NCBI GenBank assembly: GCA_964604465.1
Contig: CAZRYZ010000009.1
Span: 1 to 35,386 of the forward strand
DNA from: Fluviibacter sp964604465
GTDB taxonomy: Bacteria; Pseudomonadota; Gammaproteobacteria; Burkholderiales; Rhodocyclaceae
Reading direction: 5' to 3'
DNA: 35,386 nucleotides
Part shown: piece after piece, positions 16,388 through 23,671 of the stretch
Numbering within the stretch: the stretch's first letter is position 1
Layout of the letters: each line of letters opens with the position of its first letter
Notes under the pieces: generated by a model
Told to the model about the DNA's origin: nothing
What the model saw: only the letters and a program-made list of their open reading frames with translations
Databases searched by the model: none
Translations under genes and position numbers: made by a program

Positions 16388-17443
16388 TCAGGCAGCGAAC
16401 TGATTTAGGAAACGGATATCACCTTCAAAAAAGAGGCGCAGATCGTTGATACCATAACGCAGCATCGTCAGGCGATCCGGTCCCATGCCGAAGGCGAAAC
16501 CGACATAACGCTCTGCGTCGATACCGGCTTTAGTCAGCACATTCGGATGCACCATGCCGCAGCCGGCCACTTCCAGCCAACGCCCCTTGAGCGGGCCTTC
16601 GCCAAAAGCCACATCAATTTCAGCCGAGGGTTCAGTGAAAGGAAAAAAGGACGGACGGAAACGCACCTTCAGATCATCCGTTTCAAAGAACTGATGCAGG
16701 AAGTCGATGATCACGCCTTTGAGTCCGGCAAAGGTGACATGCTCGCCCACCCATAGACCTTCGACCTGGTGGAACATCGGCGAGTGCGTGGCATCGGAGT
16801 CCACGCGATAGACCCGTCCCGGCGCAATAATGCGGATCTCGGGCATCCCTTCCTTGCCACCAAACTTGGCGACATGATTCTGCATGTAGCGCGCCTGAAT
16901 CGGGCTGGTATGCGTCCGTAAGAGCACATCCTGCTGCACGTTACCCTGCGCATCCTTAAGATAGAACGTATCGTGCATCGAACGCGCCGGATGATCATCC
17001 GGTGTATTGAGTGCCGTGAAGTTAAAGTAATCCGTTTCGATTTCCGGCCCTTCGGCCACCGAAAAACCCATAGAAGCAAACAACGCTTCAATCCGTTGCA
17101 GACTGCGCGTGACCGGATGCAAGCCACCGCGCTTCACACCACGTCCAGGCAGGGTCACATCTAGCGCTTCTTCAGCAAGACGGGCATTGAGTTGTTCTTC
17201 TTTCAGGGCGTCACGACGGCTATTGATGGCCGCTTCCATTTGTGCCTTGATCTTATTGATCTTGCCACCGGCTTCTTTACGTTCTTCGACAGGCAAGTTG
17301 ACCAGCCCTTTAAGGGCTTCAGTCACGATGCCATTCTTACCCAGATAGCGGGCCTTGGTCACTTCCAGAGCATCGCCGTCCTTGACGGCAACCAGCGCTT
17401 CCGACAACTCGGACAAGAGGGCTTCGGGGTTCAGCGACAACAT
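16388..17443 (-). CDS. pheS: Phenylalanine-tRNA ligase subunit alpha
   Basis: The catalytic alpha subunit of PheRS, here 351 residues. An N-terminal coiled coil (about 1-90) is followed by class II synthetase motifs: HPVTRSLQRIEALFASMGF, MHDTFYL, the motif 2 region RVYRVDSDATHSPMFHQVEG, FTEPSAEIDV and the motif 3 region GFAFGMGPDRLTMLRYGI. ATG 17443 has GAGG seven bases upstream; a TTG two codons earlier is less likely. It is separated from rplT by a terminator-like hairpin and a possible leader peptide, so expression may be attenuated. Confidence 0.96.
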   Translation of the reverse strand: MLSLNPEALLSELSEALVAVKDGDALEVTKARYLGKNGIVTEALKGLVNLPVEERKEAGGKINKIKAQMEAAINSRRDALKEEQLNARLAEEALDVTLPGRGVKRGGLHPVTRSLQRIEALFASMGFSVAEGPEIETDYFNFTALNTPDDHPARSMHDTFYLKDAQGNVQQDVLLRTHTSPIQARYMQNHVAKFGGKEGMPEIRIIAPGRVYRVDSDATHSPMFHQVEGLWVGEHVTFAGLKGVIIDFLHQFFETDDLKVRFRPSFFPFTEPSAEIDVAFGEGPLKGRWLEVAGCGMVHPNVLTKAGIDAERYVGFAFGMGPDRLTMLRYGINDLRLFFEGDIRFLNQFAA

Positions 17444-17478
17444 AGTCAACCTCAGGGAAATACGTTCAGAACATCGGT

Positions 17479-17498
17479 AAAAAACAGCACGCCGTGCT
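17479..17498 (-). terminator. Weak hairpin with T-run in the pheS leader (possible attenuator)
   Basis: On the minus strand AGCAC-GGC-GTGCT is a five-base-pair stem followed by G and six T. It lies directly after the stop codon of the short open frame at 17499-17528. It is weaker than the preceding terminator. Confidence 0.4.
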
Positions 17499-17528
17499 TT
17501 ACGGATAATCCGAAAAAAAAGGAGGCAT
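17499..17528 (-). CDS. Possible Phe-containing leader peptide before pheS
   Basis: On the minus strand ATG-CCT-CCT-TTT-TTT-TCG-GAT-TAT-CCG-TAA would encode MPPFFSDYP, with a perfect AAGGAGG four bases before the ATG. E. coli pheST is attenuated through the Phe-rich leader pheM, which gives precedent. However, the AAGGAGG and the T-run also form the rplT terminator hairpin, so the peptide may be a coincidence of that structure. Confidence 0.3.
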   Translation of the reverse strand: MPPFFSDYP

Positions 17529-17542
17529 TGCGCCTCCTTTTT
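17513..17542 (-). terminator. Terminator/attenuator between rplT and pheS
   Basis: GGAGGC (17521-17526) and GCCTCC (17532-17537) pair around a five-base loop, extended by A- and T-runs on both sides. On the minus strand it ends in eight T, starting 15 bases after the rplT stop. Confidence 0.85.
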
Positions 17543-17557
17543 CAGACCAGACTGCGA

Positions 17558-17917
17558 TTACAGACCGAGGCTTGCCTTGGCTTGGTTCGCCAGCTGGGCA
17601 AACGCCGGCTTGTCGAACACGGCCAGATCAGCCAGAACCTTACGATCGACTTCGATCGAGGCCTTCTTCAGACCGTTCATGAAACGGCTGTAGGTCAGAC
17701 CCAGTTCACGCGAAGCGGCATTGATACGCGCAATCCACAGAGTGCGGAACTGACGCTTGCGCTGACGACGGTCACGGTACTGGTATTGACCGGCCTTCAT
17801 CACCGCCTGCTTGGCGATACGGTAAACGTTCTTACGACGGCCACGGTAACCCTTGGCCAACTTCAGGATTTTCTGGTGACGAGCGCGTGCTGTTACACCA
17901 CGTTTTACGCGAGGCAT
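17558..17917 (-). CDS. rplT: 50S ribosomal protein L20
   Basis: A 119-residue primary 23S rRNA-binding protein essential for early 50S assembly. It begins MPRVKRGVTARARHQKILKL and contains YRGRRKNVYRIAKQAV, YRDRRQRKRQFRTLWI and RINAASRELGLTYSRFM, which is unmistakable L20. In E. coli L20 represses translation of rpmI and itself through the leader before rpmI; the spacer here could serve the same way. It lies 12 bases after rpmI. Confidence 0.98.
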   Translation of the reverse strand: MPRVKRGVTARARHQKILKLAKGYRGRRKNVYRIAKQAVMKAGQYQYRDRRQRKRQFRTLWIARINAASRELGLTYSRFMNGLKKASIEVDRKVLADLAVFDKPAFAQLANQAKASLGL

Positions 17918-17929
17918 TGTTTATTCTCC

Positions 17930-18127
17930 TTATGCGTAGGGCAGCATGGCTCGGACAGCTGCAACATCCGAGGGGTTGAGGGTTTCCGGTCCACGCAGCT
18001 GACGCTTTGACTTGGTCGTCTTTTTCGTCAGGATGTGGCGCTTAAACGCATGGCCGCGCTTGATACTGCCGCTGCCACGAACGCGGAAACGCTTGGCTGC
18101 GCCGCTCTTCGTCTTCATCTTGGGCAT
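17930..18127 (-). CDS. rpmI: 50S ribosomal protein L35
   Basis: A 65-residue basic ribosomal protein beginning MPKMKTKSGAAKRFRVRGSG, with KRGHAFKRHILTKKTTKSKRQLR, diagnostic of L35. The ATG has AAGGAG upstream. It sits between infC and rplT as in most bacteria. Confidence 0.97.
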   Translation of the reverse strand: MPKMKTKSGAAKRFRVRGSGSIKRGHAFKRHILTKKTTKSKRQLRGPETLNPSDVAAVRAMLPYA

Positions 18128-18156
18128 ATTTATGCTCCTTTATGACATGTCATCAG

Positions 18157-18246
18157 GTGGTTCCCGGCGGAAACTCTTGTTGACCCGATGCCACTTGTTA
18201 ATGACCCGACTGTTGGTACAACCCGGTCAATCCTGCTGGAAACCAC
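18157..18246 (-). promoter_or_regulatory. Foldable infC-rpmI spacer, candidate L20 operator
   Basis: Outer arms GTGGTTCCC (18157-18165) and GGAAACCAC (18238-18246) can pair over nine positions with one G-U. Inside, TTGACC (18180-18185) can pair with GGTCAA (18225-18230), and a second copy TGACC (18202-18206) can compete for the same partner. E. coli L20 binds two sites in this leader, one a long-range pseudoknot; the nested and competing pairings here are compatible with that. Confidence 0.5.
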
Positions 18247-18261
18247 TTCGCCTTGTGTTGC

Positions 18262-18837
18262 TCAGGCAGCCGCCGTTTCCGATTGTTCCTCCTTCGCCTT
18301 CGGCTTGGCACCCGCAACGGCTTTCTTGACCGGTGCAATCACCATCACCATCTGGCGACCTTCCATCTTTGGCATCTGCTCCACCGAGCCGATGTCTTCC
18401 AGATCTGCTTTGACACGTTCCAGCTGACGCATCCCGAACTCCTGATGCGACAGTTCACGACCCCGGAAGCGCAGGGTCACTTTAACCTTGTCTCCCTCGC
18501 CCAAGAAACGCACCATGTTGCGCATCTTGATCTGGTAATCGTTTTCGTCCGTACCCGGGCGCAGCTTGATTTCCTTGACCTGAACCTGCTTCTGTTTCAG
18601 CTTGGCTTCATGCTGGCGCTTGGCTTCCTGGTACTTGAATTTGCCGAAATCCATGATTCGGCAAACTGGCGGCTCAGCCGTCGGTGCAATCTCGACCAGA
18701 TCCAGTTCGGCTTCTTCAGCCTGCGCGAGCGCATCGCGAATGGAAACCACCCCCAGCTGTTCGCCTTCAGGGCCGAGCAGGCGGACCTGCGGCGCGGTGA
18801 TTTCCTCATTGAGGCGGTTCGACTTCGGAAGAGCTAT
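18262..18837 (-). CDS. infC: Translation initiation factor IF-3
   Basis: IF-3 binds the 30S subunit, prevents premature 50S joining and rejects non-AUG starts. The 191-residue protein has the N-domain (SNRLNEEITAPQVRLLGPEG, then VVSIRDAL and DLVEIAPTAEPPVCRIMDFG), the linker (KFKYQEAKRQHEAK) and the C-domain (KEIKLRPGTDENDY, VTLRFRGRE). No ATG, GTG or TTG lies in frame at a sensible place. The ATA at 18837 is chosen because AGGAG lies eight bases upstream and the protein then begins close to the family start. A TTG at 18891 would overlap thrS. Non-AUG infC starts (AUU in E. coli) mediate autorepression. Confidence 0.9.
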   Translation of the reverse strand: MALPKSNRLNEEITAPQVRLLGPEGEQLGVVSIRDALAQAEEAELDLVEIAPTAEPPVCRIMDFGKFKYQEAKRQHEAKLKQKQVQVKEIKLRPGTDENDYQIKMRNMVRFLGEGDKVKVTLRFRGRELSHQEFGMRQLERVKADLEDIGSVEQMPKMEGRQMVMVIAPVKKAVAGAKPKAKEEQSETAAA

Positions 18838-18874
18838 GACCTGTACTCCTAATTCATTAAAAAACGAACCGCGC

Positions 18875-20782
18875 TTACCGGTAGGCGGCAACGTCTGCTT
18901 TCAGACGTTCGATCAGTTCTGCGATGGGCATCTGCCCCAGATCCTGACCCCCACGGGTACGCACGGCCACGAGACCGGCTTCTTTTTCCTTGTCGCCAAC
19001 GACAAGTTGGTAAGGCAGCCGGTTAACGCTATGTTCCCGAATTTTATAGGTAATTTTCTCATTACGCAAATCGGCTTCGGCACGGAAACCAGCCGCATGA
19101 AGCTGATTCACCACATCCTGGGCATAATCGGCCTGCTTTTCCGAGATATTAAGCACCACGGCCTGTACCGGCGAGAGCCAGGTGGGTAAGGCACCTGAGT
19201 GGTTTTCGATCAGAATCCCGATAAAGCGCTCTAACGAGCCTAGGATTGCCCGGTGCAGCATGACCGGCACCTTACGGCTGTTGTCTTCGGCCACGTATTC
19301 CGCGCCCAGACGGCCCGGCATCGAGAAATCGACCTGCATCGTGCCACACTGCCAGGAACGGCCAATCGCGTCCTTGATATGGAATTCGATCTTGGGGCCG
19401 TAAAAGGCGCCCTCGCCCGGTAACTCAGTCCATTCCAGCCCCGAAGCCCGTAGGCCGGCGCGCAAGGCTTCTTCAGCCTTGTCCCAGATTTCGTCGGAGC
19501 CCACACGGCCTTCAGGGCGCAGTGCCAGTTTGACGGCCACTTCATGGAAACCGAAATCGGCATAAACCTGTTTGACCAGCGCATTAAACGCCGTCACTTC
19601 GGCCTCGATCTGGTCTTCGGTACAGAAAACATGGCCATCATCCTGCACGAAGCCACGCACTCGCATCAGGCCGTGCAGCGCCCCGGACGATTCATTCCGG
19701 TGGCATGAGCCAAACTCGCCATAACGAAGCGGCAGATCACGATAGGATCGTAGCCCAGCGTTATAAACTTGCACGTGACCCGGGCAGTTCATCGGCTTCA
19801 GCGCGTAGTGGCGCTTTTCCGACTCGGTCGTGAACATGTTCTCGTGGTAGTGGTCCCAGTGACCCGACTTTTCCCACAGGGAGCGGTCCAGAATCTGCGG
19901 GCAACGCACTTCCTGATAGCCGTTATCGCGATAAACACGACGCATGTACTGCTCCACTTCTTGCCAGACAGCCCAGCCCTTGGGGTGCCAGAACACCAGG
20001 CCCGGGGCTTCATCCTGCATGTGGAACAAATCCAGCGCGCGGCCTAAACGGCGATGATCGCGCTTCTCGGCTTCTTCCAGCATATGCAGGTAAGCGTCGA
20101 GGTCTTCTTTTTTGGCCCAGGCCGTACCGTACACACGCTGCAGCTGTTCGTTCTTGGGGTCGCCCCGCCAGTAGGCGCCAGCGATCTTCATGAGTTTGAA
20201 GTGCTTCAGTTTACCGGTCGATGGCACATGCGGCCCACGGCACAGGTCAACGAAATCGCCTTCGCGGTAGAGCGAAACCTCTTGATCCTGCGGAATTGCC
20301 GCAATCAGTTCGGCCTTGTACCGTTCGCCCTGCCCCTCAAAGAACTTGACGGCATCATCCCGCGACCAGACTTCACGGGTCACAGGAATATCCTTCTTGG
20401 CCAGCTCGGCCATGCGCTTTTCAATGGCCTGCAGATCTTCCGGCGTAAACGGGCGCGAGTAAGAGAAGTCGTAATAGAAACCGTTGTCGACCGTCGGACC
20501 AATCGTCACCTGGGCTTCAGGATAGAGCTCCTTGACTGCATAGGCCAGCAGGTGCGCGGTCGAGTGACGGATCAGCTCCAAGCCTTCCGGATCTTTGTCG
20601 GTAATAATGGCCAGTGGCGAATCAGACTGAATGCAATAACTGGTATCAACCAGCTTATCGCCCACCCTGCCGGCGAGCGCCGCACGAGCCAGGCCGGCGC
20701 CAATGCTAGCAGCAACCTCCAGTACGGTGACTGGCTGTGGATATTCTCGCTGGGAACCATCAGGAAGCGTGATAACGGGCAT
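18875..20782 (-). CDS. thrS: Threonine-tRNA ligase
   Basis: Class II synthetase of 635 residues with a TGS domain (1-60), an editing domain with HxxxH at His73/His77, and a catalytic core whose zinc ligands are Cys333 (MNCPGHV), His384 and His510. Motif 2 is seen in YGEFGSCHRNESSGALHGLM, and a C-terminal anticodon-binding domain follows. ATG 20782 gives the canonical start MPVITLPDGS; a longer frame runs back through the leader and tRNA-Val and is rejected. The stop lies 37 bases before the infC start. E. coli ThrRS represses its own translation through a tRNA-like leader. Confidence 0.97.
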   Translation of the reverse strand: MPVITLPDGSQREYPQPVTVLEVAASIGAGLARAALAGRVGDKLVDTSYCIQSDSPLAIITDKDPEGLELIRHSTAHLLAYAVKELYPEAQVTIGPTVDNGFYYDFSYSRPFTPEDLQAIEKRMAELAKKDIPVTREVWSRDDAVKFFEGQGERYKAELIAAIPQDQEVSLYREGDFVDLCRGPHVPSTGKLKHFKLMKIAGAYWRGDPKNEQLQRVYGTAWAKKEDLDAYLHMLEEAEKRDHRRLGRALDLFHMQDEAPGLVFWHPKGWAVWQEVEQYMRRVYRDNGYQEVRCPQILDRSLWEKSGHWDHYHENMFTTESEKRHYALKPMNCPGHVQVYNAGLRSYRDLPLRYGEFGSCHRNESSGALHGLMRVRGFVQDDGHVFCTEDQIEAEVTAFNALVKQVYADFGFHEVAVKLALRPEGRVGSDEIWDKAEEALRAGLRASGLEWTELPGEGAFYGPKIEFHIKDAIGRSWQCGTMQVDFSMPGRLGAEYVAEDNSRKVPVMLHRAILGSLERFIGILIENHSGALPTWLSPVQAVVLNISEKQADYAQDVVNQLHAAGFRAEADLRNEKITYKIREHSVNRLPYQLVVGDKEKEAGLVAVRTRGGQDLGQMPIAELIERLKADVAAYR

Positions 20783-20821
20783 CTTGAGCTCGCATTCGTA
20801 ACAAGGGCACAACAAACACAA

Positions 20822-20883
20822 AAGCCAGAGCAGGTGGCCGGGGTCGCGATACTTGCGATAATCGGCGAATCTGACTCTGGCTT
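20822..20883 (-). promoter_or_regulatory. Long stem-loop in the thrS leader / after tRNA-Val
   Basis: AAGCCAGAG (20822-20830) and CTCTGGCTT (20875-20883) are perfect nine-base complements with a 44-base loop; inside it TCGC/GCGA can form a four-pair stem with a seven-base loop. On the minus strand the outer stem is followed by TTTGTGTTTG, so it could be a weak tRNA-Val terminator or a thrS translational operator. Confidence 0.5.
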
Positions 20884-20898
20884 GAGGGCTGAATTCGT

Positions 20899-20975
20899 TG
20901 GTAGGCGCGATTGGACTCGAACCAACGACCCCCACCATGTCAAGGTGGTGCTCTAACCAGCTGAGCTACGCGCCT
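20899..20975 (-). tRNA. tRNA-Val (anticodon GAC)
   Basis: On the minus strand, 77 bases fold as a cloverleaf: acceptor AGGCGCG/CGCGCCT, D-arm GCTC/GAGC, anticodon stem CCACC/GGTGG with loop TTGACAT (anticodon GAC), T-loop TTCGAGT, and encoded CCA. Its first two bases overlap the stop codon of the membrane-protein gene upstream. Confidence 0.96.
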
Positions 20976-21288
20976 ACTGCAGGAGCGAGATTCTAACCAA
21001 AGCGTTGCTGCTTTGCAACCACCCCTTACCGAGACCCAAACCCAACCAGAGCAATACCAACAGGCCGAACAATAGCCACTCACGGCCCACGGCACCTGTG
21101 GCTGGCCATAAGTGCCCTGCCAAGACACGTGGCGGGTTAAGAACCACGTCAAAGATCCGAACGATGGGGTTCCCGGAGGCAGCCTGTCCCGCGATCAGCC
21201 GGAGGACGGCGCGCCCAATGATAAGCCAAACAAGGAGCTCAACAATGGCGCGCAGGGCCACAACCCCAAAAAGCAGAAAATCGGTCAT
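20974..21288 (-). CDS. Small membrane protein after the DUF4212 subunit gene
   Basis: A 104-residue protein with hydrophobic segments at about 5-32 and 71-90, separated by a soluble stretch containing NPIVRIFDVVLNPPRVL. I recognise no named family. ATG 21288 overlaps the DUF4212 gene stop in ATGA, so it is translationally coupled and probably part of the transporter complex or its assembly. Its TAG stop overlaps the first two bases of tRNA-Val, so mature tRNA-Val and this mRNA must come from the same or competing transcripts. Confidence 0.75.
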   Translation of the reverse strand: MTDFLLFGVVALRAIVELLVWLIIGRAVLRLIAGQAASGNPIVRIFDVVLNPPRVLAGHLWPATGAVGREWLLFGLLVLLWLGLGLGKGWLQSSNALVRISLLQ

Positions 21289-21545
21289 TGCTCTTCGACA
21301 CCAAACTGTCGATCCAGCCGGTTCATCCACAGGGCATAAATGGCAATCAGCAAGAGGTAAATCAGCAGTGCTCCCTGAGCTGTCATGAAATACCCCAGCG
21401 GTAGATCGAGAAAAGTCCACTGATTCAACCACTGCGAAAAATAACTCGCAACAAAGGTCACCAGAAACCAGATCAGGAGAAGCGTCAGTGTCACAACGAG
21501 GGTCTTTCGCCAATATCGACGTTGTTGTAAACGAATCTCAGGCAT
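21285..21545 (-). CDS. DUF4212 small subunit of a sodium:solute symporter
   Basis: An 86-residue inner-membrane protein with a basic N-terminus (RLQQRRYWRKT) and two membrane segments (about 15-36 and 51-75), ending LWMNRLDRQFGVEEQ. This layout, with the W-x-N-x-L-D-x-x-F-G-V-E ending, is that of DUF4212 proteins, found next to large sodium:solute symporters. The gene overlaps the large transporter gene by eight bases, so the two products should be made together. Confidence 0.88.
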   Translation of the reverse strand: MPEIRLQQRRYWRKTLVVTLTLLLIWFLVTFVASYFSQWLNQWTFLDLPLGYFMTAQGALLIYLLLIAIYALWMNRLDRQFGVEEQ

Positions 21546-23643
21546 GCTGACTCTCCTCCGGTGGCCTATCCGGATGTGTCTCCAGATGTTTTTCCCGGTT
21601 AAACAGGATGCGTGGATAACGCAAACGCTCGATGAACTGCATACAATCCGGGGACGGCGGGGGTGTCATCAGGCTGACGAACGCGTTCACCAGAAAAGCC
21701 GCCGGAATACCAAAGATGCCTGCTGCCGAGGCATTGATCCCAAACCAGGGATCCATACCAAAGCCATAAAGACCGAGCCACGGGACGCTATCAAAGTTGA
21801 CCCGAACAATATAAACGACCGTCACCAGCATCCCGGCGAGCATCCCCGCGATGGCCCCCGCACGATTGGCCCGGGGCCAGAAGATACCGAGAACCAGCGC
21901 GGGGAACAGGGCTGCTCCGGCAATCGAGAACGCCCAGGCCACCATGTCCACAATCGACGCCGGTCGCTGAACGGCGATCGCAGCCGCCACAATGGCAACC
22001 CCCACCATCACTGTCTTCGACACAATCAACCGCCACGATGCCGATGCGTCCGGTCTAAGCAGTTTGAAATAGATGTCGTGTGAAAGCGCGGAGGTAATCG
22101 AGAGCAAGAGCCCCTCGGCGGTCGACAATGCGGCCGCCAGCCCCCCCGCAGCAACCATTCCAGAAATGACATACGGTAACCCGGCAATTTCCGGGGTTGC
22201 CAGCACAATCAGATCAGGACTAATCGTCAGCTCGGCCCACTGCACCAGATGATCCTGATTGATGTCATCGACCCCGACCATGCCGATACGGCCCCAAGTA
22301 CTAAACCATTCTGGCAACGCCTGCAATGGCGCTCCCACGAGCGTCTCCATGATCTGCAGTTTGACCAGTACGGCGTAGGCCGGTGCCAGCAAATACACCA
22401 GCACAACAAAGAACAGCGACCAGAACACGGTTCGACGTGCCTGGCTCACGCTGGCAATACTGTAGTAGCGCATGAGTAGATGGGGCAACGAGGCCGTACC
22501 GATCGTCAAACAAAAAACCAGCGCCATGAAGTTGGCGCGACTGCTCATGTCTTCAGGGAGCGTAAAGGCCATGAGGTCATCGACCGGATGAGTTGCGCGT
22601 TCGCGCGCATTTTTCAGCTCATTCCGCCATTGCGCATGTGCCTGCTGCGGCTCGCTTGGTAGCGCCCGTTTCTCACGTTCCACCTGAACGATATCTCTGA
22701 TCGAAACGTCATCCTGCCGCATCTGGCTGATCTTCTCAGTCAGTCGGGCGTGCTCACGCTCAAGCGACGCGGGGAGCCCCGCGATTTTGGACTGCAACTG
22801 TTCCGCCCGCTCGGCATAAAGCGTCCTCACATGTTTCTCTTCATCGCGATTGAAGACATCACGTTCCAGCGCCACTAGCTTCTGCATCGATGCCGCATAA
22901 AACACTGGTGGTGCCGGCACTCCGGTCTTCTCGAAGGCCAGAAAGGTAATGGGCGTAATGTAGGCGATCAGCAAAATGACGTACTGCGCTGCCTGCGCAT
23001 GTAACAGCGCCCGCATGCCCCCAAGGAATGAGCAGACCAGTACACCTGCTAGACCAAGATAGACGCCGATTTCGAATTGCAGGGTAATGAACCGGCTGGT
23101 GATAACACCAACGCCATACACCTGGGCAACCACATAGATTAGCGAGGCCAGAATGACGGCCAGCGCCCCAAGAAGCCGGATTGCGTCACCACCGTAGCGT
23201 GCCGCAAGAAAATCAGGCAGCGTGTATTGCCCAAATTTTCGCAAATACGGCGCCAGCAGGAGCGCAAGCAATACATAACCACCCGTCCAGCCAATGACGA
23301 AGGCCAGCCCCTGATAACCCGTGTGATACAGCGCCCCTGCCAGACCGATAAATGAGGCGGCCGAAAGCCAATCGGTACCAGCCGACATCCCGGCATAAAC
23401 AGCCGATACACGGCGACCCGCTACAAAATACTCGGCCACATCCGAGGTACGGGTAAAGAGGCCTACTAATGAAAAGACCAGCAAAGTGACGAGGAGAAAA
23501 CCGTAGCCAATCCAGCGCTCAGAGAGCCCCCCTTGTTCGAGCCATCCGAGAAAAATGACCAGGCTCACAAACCCTGTCGAAAAGGCGAGCACAAACAAGG
23601 CGGGGCCATAAGCGCCCAGCAGCAGCCGTAACCGGTTATTCAT
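21538..23643 (-). CDS. Sodium:solute symporter family protein (acetate/ActP-like branch)
   Basis: A 701-residue SSS-family transporter with about 13 membrane segments. Family features include TSDVAEYFVAGRRVSAVYAG, DWLSAASFIGLAG and the sodium-site region GGLAAALSTAEGLLLSITSA. It is about 150 residues longer than ActP because of a charged coiled-coil insertion (about 251-365, with EEKHVRTLYAERAEQLQSKI). Solute is unknown; neighbouring acs and DUF4212 suggest a short-chain monocarboxylate such as acetate, which is inference. It lies 28 bases after the DUF294-type gene. Confidence 0.9.
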   Translation of the reverse strand: MNNRLRLLLGAYGPALFVLAFSTGFVSLVIFLGWLEQGGLSERWIGYGFLLVTLLVFSLVGLFTRTSDVAEYFVAGRRVSAVYAGMSAGTDWLSAASFIGLAGALYHTGYQGLAFVIGWTGGYVLLALLLAPYLRKFGQYTLPDFLAARYGGDAIRLLGALAVILASLIYVVAQVYGVGVITSRFITLQFEIGVYLGLAGVLVCSFLGGMRALLHAQAAQYVILLIAYITPITFLAFEKTGVPAPPVFYAASMQKLVALERDVFNRDEEKHVRTLYAERAEQLQSKIAGLPASLEREHARLTEKISQMRQDDVSIRDIVQVEREKRALPSEPQQAHAQWRNELKNARERATHPVDDLMAFTLPEDMSSRANFMALVFCLTIGTASLPHLLMRYYSIASVSQARRTVFWSLFFVVLVYLLAPAYAVLVKLQIMETLVGAPLQALPEWFSTWGRIGMVGVDDINQDHLVQWAELTISPDLIVLATPEIAGLPYVISGMVAAGGLAAALSTAEGLLLSITSALSHDIYFKLLRPDASASWRLIVSKTVMVGVAIVAAAIAVQRPASIVDMVAWAFSIAGAALFPALVLGIFWPRANRAGAIAGMLAGMLVTVVYIVRVNFDSVPWLGLYGFGMDPWFGINASAAGIFGIPAAFLVNAFVSLMTPPPSPDCMQFIERLRYPRILFNREKHLETHPDRPPEESQHA

Positions 23644-23671
23644 CGAAAGACACCTGCAGACATCTCCGGTT

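Noticed and set aside
20783..20938. Upstream extension of thrS to 20938
   Set aside because: The extension would translate part of tRNA-Val and the leader stem-loop, and the family N-terminus begins at 20782.
20054..20956. 300-codon plus-strand frame opposite thrS and tRNA-Val
   Set aside because: It is antisense to conserved thrS motifs and runs into the tRNA; composition looks like a shadow of the real frame.
21289..21513. N-terminal extension of the 104-residue membrane protein to 179 residues
   Set aside because: The extra part lies entirely within the DUF4212 gene in another frame, is not hydrophobic, and ATG 21288 has the expected ATGA overlap.
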